Below are positions 5,973 through 11,251 of a stretch of 11,251 nucleotides of DNA, one piece after another (position 1 is the first letter of the stretch; each line of letters opens with the position of its first letter). Position numbers and translations under genes: made by a program. Under the pieces are notes generated by a model. The model was given only the letters and a program-made list of their open reading frames with translations. It searched no databases and was not told where the DNA came from. This stretch comes from Chloroflexota bacterium (GTDB taxonomy: Bacteria > Chloroflexota > Dehalococcoidia > Dehalococcoidales > UBA2162), in contig JACQOM010000122.1 in assembly GCA_016202525.1 (NCBI GenBank), positions 1 through 11,251 on the forward strand. The letters are read 5' to 3'.

Positions 5973-7874
5973 CTAAAAGCCCATTGATTTCTTGAGGGCA
6001 GTGTCAATCCAGAGGTACTTAGCCTCTCCCAGATACATACCGTAACCGGTGACAGATTCGCCGTTGTAACCCTTTACCCACGGTTGCCAGACGACATATT
6101 TGTATGGTGACGGGAGATATATTTCCCAGGCGTTTTGTAGATGGTAGACCCAGAACTTCTTCAACACTGGCCAAACTGCGGGTTCGTTAAACGTATAGTT
6201 CTTCAGTTCAAACTCCCGGACTTCCAGGGTGTGCGGGTCGTTAAGCATGCCCATGCCCCAGCCAGCATCACTTTGTGATACCGCCCACTCAAACTCATAA
6301 GGTAAATGGGTAGTGAAGTCGATAAAACCTGCCTCCTTGACGGCTCTACCCGCCGTCATAGAAGTAAAGACTGCCCTTTCACGGAGGTCGATTTGCATAT
6401 TAACACCGACTTTCTCCCAATAGAATTTGACTAGGGTGAGCAAGTCAATATCGTATTGCGTCGAAGAATCCACCCGTATCTTGAAACCATTGGGGTAGCC
6501 GGCTTCAGCCAGCAGCTTCTTGGCCTTCTCCGGGTTATAGGTATAGAGTTCCTGAACATCCGGAGGCTGCTCCTTGAGCGGAGTGTACATGGCGATATAA
6601 TCAGTGAATGGGGCTGCCGGTGCTGCCAGTATCTCGGCATCGCCCTGATAGTAATCCCGGACTATTGCCTCTTTGTCTATCGCCATCTGTAACGCCCGCC
6701 GCACCTTGATGTTGGACCAGGGCAGGTTCGGGTTATTCAAGACGAGACGAATTGTCTGCGGATACTGGTAGAGTTGTCTGGATGACTGCATTTTGGGATT
6801 GGTCTGCAGCAATTTGTCGACGTCGCTCTTCATGAGAGACAGTTTCGTATATGTAGCGTCAATCTTACTTGTGCGCAGACCAGCCGTAATAGTAGACATG
6901 TCTTTTAAGAAAAGGTACTTTACGCTATCAGGATAGGGTAATTGATTCTCCGGATGGAGGGGATCTTTACCCCAGTAGTTGGGGTTCCTGACGAAGGTGG
7001 CGCTACCCCCGGCCACGAAGTCGACCAGCATATAGGGGCCTGTGCCGACATTATTTTGCCATTTATCCATGTCTCCGTATTTTTTAATGACATCAGGCGC
7101 AATCATGGTGGCAGACCACTCGGTAATCGCCAGCCAGGTAGCGCCTAGTTTCCCGCCTTTTTCAGGGGGGTTGATTTTGACCTCAACCGTCCATTTGTCC
7201 AAAGCCTTCACTGATACCGGCCATTCCGTCTGCAGCCAGCGAGTACGCGCATTGGCCTTAATAGGCATTTCAGTGTCGGGGGCAAAAGCATAGTTAATGG
7301 AATAGACCACATCATCAGCGGTCAGTTCCCGACCGTTGACGAGGCGACTGGCTTCGCTGTTCGAGTTAAGAGCAAAATGGATTCCTTTACGGACGTGAAA
7401 GATGATGGTGGTCTCATCGGGTATCTCCCAGCTTTCGGCCACCAGACCTACCTTGAATGTTGCCGGGGCCAGGCTGAAGATACCGCTCCACTCACCGGTT
7501 CCGGTAGCTCCTCTTTTCCAGTCCATTCCTATCAGGTTCTCTTGGGTTTGAATGTGAGTGACCCTTCCAGACTGGCCACCTCTACGCGGGTCAAAGCCCG
7601 GCGGTTCCGTGTCTGAAACGATAGTCCAGACCCCCCCATATTTTGGCTTTTCTACCAATCTGCCCAATGAATCCTTGACCATCTCTACCCCTGGTTTAGT
7701 TGGAGTTGTGGGTGTAGCTGGTGCCGTTGGTGTGCTTGGTACCGCAGGCGTGCTTGGGACTGTTGGATTAGCTGGTGCTGTTGGTGTTGCCGGCGCTGCC
7801 GGGGCACAAGATGCCAGCACCAGAGCCAATACCATTAAGCCGCTCATTATCAGCCAGACGAACCTCTTTTTCAT
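5973..7874 (-). CDS. ABC transporter substrate-binding lipoprotein, family 5 (second copy)
   Basis: A 633-residue extracellular solute-binding protein of family 5 (DppA/OppA type), which captures peptides, nickel, sugars or other small ligands for an ABC importer. The N-terminus is a lipoprotein signal, MKKRFVWLIM plus a hydrophobic stretch to lipobox LASC with C23 as the lipidated residue. A Pro/Thr/Ala-rich tether follows (residues 24-62), then the binding domain. Family landmarks are LVAESWEIPDETTIIFHVRKG (about 142-162), LTADDVVYSI, NNVGTGPYMLVD, RNPNYWGKDPLHPENQLPYP, VRRALQMAIDK and LLAEAGYPNGFK. ATG at 7874 has a strong GGAGAAGGAGGGAG ribosome binding site. It is a tandem paralogue of the gene 54 bases upstream; both end in TLKKSMGF or ALKKSMGF. 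No permease or ATPase gene is in the window, so the transporter partner and ligand are unknown. Confidence 0.93.
   Translation of the reverse strand: MKKRFVWLIMSGLMVLALVLASCAPAAPATPTAPANPTVPSTPAVPSTPTAPATPTTPTKPGVEMVKDSLGRLVEKPKYGGVWTIVSDTEPPGFDPRRGGQSGRVTHIQTQENLIGMDWKRGATGTGEWSGIFSLAPATFKVGLVAESWEIPDETTIIFHVRKGIHFALNSNSEASRLVNGRELTADDVVYSINYAFAPDTEMPIKANARTRWLQTEWPVSVKALDKWTVEVKINPPEKGGKLGATWLAITEWSATMIAPDVIKKYGDMDKWQNNVGTGPYMLVDFVAGGSATFVRNPNYWGKDPLHPENQLPYPDSVKYLFLKDMSTITAGLRTSKIDATYTKLSLMKSDVDKLLQTNPKMQSSRQLYQYPQTIRLVLNNPNLPWSNIKVRRALQMAIDKEAIVRDYYQGDAEILAAPAAPFTDYIAMYTPLKEQPPDVQELYTYNPEKAKKLLAEAGYPNGFKIRVDSSTQYDIDLLTLVKFYWEKVGVNMQIDLRERAVFTSMTAGRAVKEAGFIDFTTHLPYEFEWAVSQSDAGWGMGMLNDPHTLEVREFELKNYTFNEPAVWPVLKKFWVYHLQNAWEIYLPSPYKYVVWQPWVKGYNGESVTGYGMYLGEAKYLWIDTALKKSMGF
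7692..7805 (-). repeat. In-frame Pro/Thr/Ala repeat tether of the second binding protein
   Basis: Low-complexity coding repeat, residues about 24-62, with units such as PTAPA, PTVPST and PAVPSTPT. It sits directly after the lipidated Cys and probably spaces the binding domain from the membrane. Its DNA is repetitive (GGTGTNGNTGG-type units on the plus strand) and prone to length change. Confidence 0.8.
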
Positions 7875-7928
7875 TGCCTCTCCCTCCTTCTCCTGTTCTT
7901 GTTGCGTTGTTTCCAGTAACGCCAGGGC

Positions 7929-9803
7929 CTAAAAGCCCATCGATTTCTTTAGTGTCTGGTCAATCCAGAGATACTGAGTCCAGACGAAGTCGTTAGTGTA
8001 ACCGGGCACCATCTCGCCGTTATAACCTTTGACCCAGGGCCACCAGAAGGCGTAATAGTATGTTGACGGCATTTCTATATTCCAGGATTGATTGACAAGA
8101 TATATACTAAATTCTTTTATCAGCTGGCGAGCCTTAGGTTCATCTGTGACATAAATCCCCTTAACCTGCTCTCGTATCCCGTTAACGTATGGGTCATTAA
8201 CCATGGCCAGGTTACTTGAATCAGTGGCAAGCCAAAATTGCATGTTGAAAGGGGTCCTAACACCCATGGTTTGAAAGACTGCTTCTTTGTGAGTCCTTCC
8301 CCCGGTAATAGAACTATAGACAGTTGTTTCTCTGGTATCAATTTCTATCTGAACACCAATCTTAGCCAGTTGTGCTTTAATAACAGATAACAGGTCGACA
8401 TTCTTTTGCAGGGTAAGTACCTGCATCTTGAAGCCATTGGGATAGCCAGCCTCAGCCAGAAGCTGTTTTGCCTTATCCGGGTGATACTCATAAAGCTCTC
8501 TGGCTGCCCCGGGTAGTTGCTCGACCGAAACGTACATATCCATCCACCCCTTTAGGGGTGGTATCGGAAGCATTTTTATCAAGCCGTGCCCCCCGAAATA
8601 CTCCTTTAGTATCGTCGCTCGGTCTATGCCCATGGCTATCGCCTGGCGCACCTTCAAGTTATACCATGGCTGCTCCGGCTTATCTGTCCTCATGGTTAAG
8701 ACCGTGGCATCATATTGAGGGTACTCTAGCTCTCTCACCACCGGAGGGATAGTCTTTCTTACACTTACGGACTCATCCCAGGTAACGCCGTCCCGGCCGA
8801 CACCGAGGTTGTCAATCTTGGCTGTCCGGAAGGCCGCCATTCGGGTCGAGCGGTCGGTAATCACCAGCATCTTTACGCCGTCCGGGTAGGGCAACTGGTT
8901 CTCCGGGTGGAGAGGGTCCTTACCCCAGTAGTTGGGGTTCCTGATAAAGGTACTGGAGCTGCCTTGAATATGGTCTACCAGGATGTACGGCCCGGTGCCG
9001 ACATTATTCTTCCAGTCCCGATAATCACCAAACTTGGCTACCGGTTCAGGAGCGTAGATAAAAAAAAAATCAGAAAGCGATTCCAGCACTGAGCTCATAT
9101 AGCCCTTGTTTATCTTGACGACGACTGTATATTTATCGGGTGTAGTTACCGATACCGGAAACTCGGGCGGCGTCATTCTGGCATAGAAATAAGTGGTGGG
9201 CGTTTTACCGTCCAGGTTGTACATCCGTGTAAAAGTGAACGCTACATCAGAGGCAGTAAATTCTCTGCCGCCGACCAGCCGGCTAGCCTCGCTGGCCGGG
9301 TTAAGTGCCCAGTGAACCCCTTTACGGATATGATAAATTATGGTGGTATCATCAGGTGTCTCCCAGCGCTCTGCCAGGGAGCCCGTCCAGGTCTCAAATT
9401 CTTTTACCGTAGGGAAGATAAACTCGGTTTCACCGGTGCCTGAAGGTCCCTTCAGCCAGTCTGCTTTCAACATCTCCTCATGAGTGAGTGAGAGAATCCA
9501 GAGACTGGACCTGCCTTCGAAAGCATTATCCAGTCCTCCCGGCGGGGCGCTCCAGGCGTAGGTGAACGTGCCACCATATTTTGGCTTTTCCACCAGTCTG
9601 CCCAGTGAGTCCTTGACCATCTCTGCCCCGGGTGTGGTTGGGGCTGGTGTGGTTGGTTTTGGTGTAGTTGGTGCTGTCGGCGTAGTTGGGGTTGTTACTG
9701 TGGGTGTAGTTGGCGCTACTGGCGCTGCCGGTGCGCACGATGCCAGTATCAGAGAGAGCGTCATCGAAACGCTCAAGACCAGCCAGATGAACCTCTTTTT
9801 CAT
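7929..9803 (-). CDS. ABC transporter substrate-binding lipoprotein, family 5 (first copy)
   Basis: A 624-residue family-5 solute-binding lipoprotein and the promoter-proximal gene of the pair. MKKRFIWLVL starts a signal peptide ending in lipobox LASC (C23), followed by a Pro/Thr tether (24-58) and the shared segment EMVKDSLGRLVEKPKYGG. Binding-domain landmarks include LAERWETPDDTTIIYHIRKG (about 143-162), FTASDVAFTFTRMY, NNVGTGPYILVDHIQG, RNPNYWGKDPLHPENQLPYP, VRQAIAMGIDR and LLAEAGYPNGFK. The fold is the same as in the downstream copy, but central and C-terminal segments differ, which suggests divergence in ligand after duplication. ATG at 9803 follows AAGGAGGAGACA, an excellent ribosome binding site. 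A good promoter lies at 9917-9889. A T10 run on the coding strand (plus-strand A10 at 9060-9069) encodes FFF and is intact here. Confidence 0.94.
   Translation of the reverse strand: MKKRFIWLVLSVSMTLSLILASCAPAAPVAPTTPTVTTPTTPTAPTTPKPTTPAPTTPGAEMVKDSLGRLVEKPKYGGTFTYAWSAPPGGLDNAFEGRSSLWILSLTHEEMLKADWLKGPSGTGETEFIFPTVKEFETWTGSLAERWETPDDTTIIYHIRKGVHWALNPASEASRLVGGREFTASDVAFTFTRMYNLDGKTPTTYFYARMTPPEFPVSVTTPDKYTVVVKINKGYMSSVLESLSDFFFIYAPEPVAKFGDYRDWKNNVGTGPYILVDHIQGSSSTFIRNPNYWGKDPLHPENQLPYPDGVKMLVITDRSTRMAAFRTAKIDNLGVGRDGVTWDESVSVRKTIPPVVRELEYPQYDATVLTMRTDKPEQPWYNLKVRQAIAMGIDRATILKEYFGGHGLIKMLPIPPLKGWMDMYVSVEQLPGAARELYEYHPDKAKQLLAEAGYPNGFKMQVLTLQKNVDLLSVIKAQLAKIGVQIEIDTRETTVYSSITGGRTHKEAVFQTMGVRTPFNMQFWLATDSSNLAMVNDPYVNGIREQVKGIYVTDEPKARQLIKEFSIYLVNQSWNIEMPSTYYYAFWWPWVKGYNGEMVPGYTNDFVWTQYLWIDQTLKKSMGF
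9630..9734 (-). repeat. In-frame Pro/Thr repeat tether of the first binding protein
   Basis: Low-complexity coding repeat for residues about 24-58, made of PTTPT- and APTTP-like units directly after the lipidated Cys23. It is the counterpart of the tether in the downstream paralogue but differs in unit order, so the two have been remodelled independently. Confidence 0.8.
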
Positions 9804-9888
9804 TGTCTCCTCCTTATCCCTTTATATCAGGTTAACAGGGTTCCTGCCCGTATCTTATGTAGATTTGACCTTAGGTTATAAGCCGTAT

Positions 9889-9917
9889 TATATACTGGTT
9901 GATAAAGGTATTGTCAA
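9889..9917 (-). promoter_or_regulatory. Sigma-70-type promoter of the tandem binding-protein genes
   Basis: A perfect -35 TTGACA (9917-9912) lies 17 bases before TATATA (9894-9889), which runs into TATAAT two bases later. The predicted start is near 9882, about 80 bases before the ATG at 9803. Confidence 0.7.
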
Positions 9918-9987
9918 GGTTATGAGGACTGGCCTTCTGAGAGAAGCTGCTGACAATATTACTTATAAAGATAATAAGGAAAAATCG

Positions 9988-10016
9988 TTGACCGCTAAGG
10001 CTACCCGTGATATATT
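9988..10016 (+). promoter_or_regulatory. Promoter of the MBL-fold gene
   Basis: TTGACC (9988-9993), a 17-base spacer and TATATT (10011-10016) form a good sigma-70-type promoter. The predicted start is near 10023, about 73 bases before the ATG at 10096. Confidence 0.6.
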
Positions 10017-10095
10017 AAGACAAACAGATTTTGATTGTTCAGGCTTTCCCTTAAGATTAAGAGCATTTGCGTTTTAGCCATACCAAATTGAGAAA

Positions 10096-10728
10096 ATGGA
10101 AGTTACCTGGTTAGGTCATTCCTGCTTTAGAATTAAAGGCGTTCAGGCTACTGTTATCACTGACCCTTATTCGCCTGATTTAGGCTACTCATTAGGTAAG
10201 CCTGCGGCTCGTATTGTGACCGTCAGCCATCAGCATCCGGGCCATAATTATGTTCAGGGCGTGACCGGTGAGCCTAAGTTGATAACCGGACCCGGTGAGT
10301 ATGAAATCAGCGGCGTCCTGATTACAGGCGTAGCGACTTTTCATGATGAAGAGAATGGCGCTAAGAGAGGAAAGAATACCGTCTATCTTATCGAGGTAGA
10401 CGGGGTATCGATATGTCATCTCGGTGACCTGGGGCATGGGCTTACTGCCGGGCAAAAAGAGGCGCTGGCCAATGTAGATATGCTGCTAGTGCCGGTGGGT
10501 GGGGTATCCACCATTAATGCCCGCACGGCATCGGAGATAGTCCGTCAGCTTGAACCGAAGGTGGTGATTCCGATGCACTACCAGACCGAGGCGCTGAAGC
10601 GAGAGTTGGAGCCGGTGGATAAGTTCCTCGGGGAGATGGGGGTAAAAGAAGTTGCTCCCCAGCCTAAATTATCCGTAACCAAGGCCAATTTACCTCTCAT
10701 TACTCAGGTCTTTCTACTGAGCTACTAA
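10096..10728 (+). CDS. MBL-fold metallo-hydrolase-like protein (UlaG-like/COG2220 type)
   Basis: A complete 210-residue cytoplasmic protein of the compact metallo-beta-lactamase fold group that includes UlaG-like lactonases and many uncharacterised Zn-dependent hydrolases. It begins MEVTWLGHSCFRIKG, the hallmark of this group, followed by TDPYSP (22-27) with D23. The metal motif is SHQHPGHN (44-51): H45, H47 and H50 are kept, but the Asp of HxHxDH is Gly49. Later metal-region residues are F82-H83-D84, HLGDLGH (108-114, D111) and PMHYQT (159-164, H161). Losing the Asp would be expected to weaken the second metal site, so activity may differ from standard hydrolases. ATG at 10096 has only a weak ribosome binding site (TTGAGAA). 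The next gene lies 78 bases downstream on the same strand. The substrate is unknown. Confidence 0.87.
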   Translation: MEVTWLGHSCFRIKGVQATVITDPYSPDLGYSLGKPAARIVTVSHQHPGHNYVQGVTGEPKLITGPGEYEISGVLITGVATFHDEENGAKRGKNTVYLIEVDGVSICHLGDLGHGLTAGQKEALANVDMLLVPVGGVSTINARTASEIVRQLEPKVVIPMHYQTEALKRELEPVDKFLGEMGVKEVAPQPKLSVTKANLPLITQVFLLSY

Positions 10729-10806
10729 GTTCCTCTTCTCTTACCGTTGCCAGTGCCAAGGAGTTGATGTTTTTTGATATAGTGGGATTGGCTAAAAGGG
10801 GAAGGT

Positions 10807-11251
10807 ATGGCGGGCTATACTAAAGATGAACTGGCGAAGATGCACCCCAGGGATTTCAGAGCCCTGGTCAGAAAGGGTGAGTGGACGGGGTCGGTTCAGG
10901 ATATCTGTGTCGGCTATGCCCTGGCGAATCTGGTTATCGTTCCCAAAGATGTGGCCATTGATTTTCTTATTTTCTGTCTGCGTAATCCGCGGCCATTTCC
11001 ATTACTAGATGTTACCGAGCCCGGAGACCCCGAGCCGAAATTGGTGGCGCCGGGCGCCGACTTACGTACCGATTTGCCGCGGTACCGTGTCTGGAAAAAT
11101 GGCGAGCTTGTCGATGAACCTTACAAGATTACCAAATACTGGCGGGATGACCTGGTCGGCTTCTTGATTGGCTGCAGTATTTCGGTAGACCCGTTCTTGA
11201 AAGCGGCTAACATTCAATACCGTTTTCCCGGCGGTCATCTCACTAATCTGC
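10807..11251 (+). CDS. DUF1445 / D-glutamate cyclase-family putative hydro-lyase, 3' end cut by window edge
   Basis: The first 148 residues of a protein of the YcsI/DUF1445 family, annotated as putative hydro-lyases and related to mammalian D-glutamate cyclase. Recognisable family blocks are RALVRKGEWTGSVQDICVGY (about 18-37), ANLVIVPKDVAIDFLIFCLR (40-59), PFPLLDVTEPGDPEP (63-77), DLRTDLPRYRVWKNGEL (85-101) and YWRDDLVGFLIGCSISVDP (110-128). Family members are about 260-270 residues, so roughly 110-120 are missing beyond the edge. ATG at 10807 follows AAGGGGAAGG, and an in-frame TAG at 10780-10782 limits any upstream start. It is probably co-transcribed with the MBL gene. The family call is strong; the actual reaction is not known. 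Confidence 0.88.
   Translation, partial: MAGYTKDELAKMHPRDFRALVRKGEWTGSVQDICVGYALANLVIVPKDVAIDFLIFCLRNPRPFPLLDVTEPGDPEPKLVAPGADLRTDLPRYRVWKNGELVDEPYKITKYWRDDLVGFLIGCSISVDPFLKAANIQYRFPGGHLTNL

Larger units (their letters stand above)
9804..10095. promoter_or_regulatory. Divergent intergenic region between the binding-protein and MBL genes
   Basis: No coding sequence is supported here; a long plus-strand frame crossing it is a shadow of the binding-protein gene. The region holds a leftward promoter (9917-9889), a rightward promoter (9988-10016), an 8-bp inverted repeat TATTGTCA/TGACAATA (9909-9916 and 9951-9958, centres 42 bases apart) and a small palindrome CTTCT-GAG-AGAAG (9934-9946) between its arms. 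Together these could be an operator, but the left arm overlaps a -35 box and may match by chance. Confidence 0.55.

Noticed and set aside
7875..7928. GGGC-TTTTAG-GCCC hairpin between the two binding-protein genes as a terminator
   Set aside because: The stem is only 4 bp, overlaps the stop codon and lacks a T tract, so co-transcription of the pair is more likely.
9562..10077. Plus-strand frame of 171 residues from the binding-protein 5' region into the intergenic region
   Set aside because: Its N-terminal half is the antisense of the Pro/Thr tether (Val/Gly repeats), and the rest is promoter DNA with no family similarity.
10767..10820. Possible 17-18-residue leader peptide starting MFFDIVGL before the DUF1445 gene
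   Set aside because: Its ribosome binding site spacing is too short, there is no regulatory amino-acid run or attenuator hairpin, and chance is sufficient explanation.

Overview
The window looks like chromosomal DNA from an anaerobic bacterium, most likely a Chloroflexota/Dehalococcoidia-type lineage. This is an inference from gene style: Cys-lipobox lipoproteins with Pro/Thr-rich linkers, a tungsten-enzyme-type aldehyde oxidoreductase with a polyferredoxin partner, an MmgE/PrpD protein and moderate base composition. No rRNA, tRNA, phage, IS transposase or CRISPR array is visible.

Most of the window (about 1-9803) is transcribed leftwards. In transcription order it holds two tandem paralogous family-5 solute-binding lipoproteins (9803-7929 and 7874-5973), which share a promoter and end at a hairpin terminator. 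A new consensus-like promoter then drives a four-cluster ferredoxin (5767-5234) that overlaps by ATGA an aldehyde:ferredoxin oxidoreductase family enzyme (5237-3324). Next comes an approximately 900-base stretch with no large gene. It contains an 11-bp-phased TGTAAC repeat array, a candidate small cysteine-rich gene (2974-2816, probably frameshifted) and a palindromic MITE-like repeat (2541-2693). The leftward series ends with an MmgE/PrpD hydratase/decarboxylase-family gene (2426-987) and, 18 bases on, a SucC-like ATP-grasp CoA ligase beta subunit that runs off the left edge.

Rightwards, from a divergent promoter region (9804-10095), lie a metallo-beta-lactamase-fold protein (10096-10728) with an altered metal motif and the 5' part of a DUF1445/D-glutamate-cyclase-type putative hydro-lyase (10807 to the right edge).

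Read together, the leftward genes suggest uptake of peptide-like or other small organic substrates, oxidation of an aldehyde (or reduction of an acid) linked to ferredoxin, and further handling of a di- or tricarboxylic acid and its CoA thioester. The pathway is inference; no substrate can be read from the sequence. The most unusual signals are the phased TGTAAC array upstream of the cysteine-rich gene, the apparent one-base frameshift in that gene, and the divergent motifs in the oxidoreductase, the SucC-like protein and the MBL protein.
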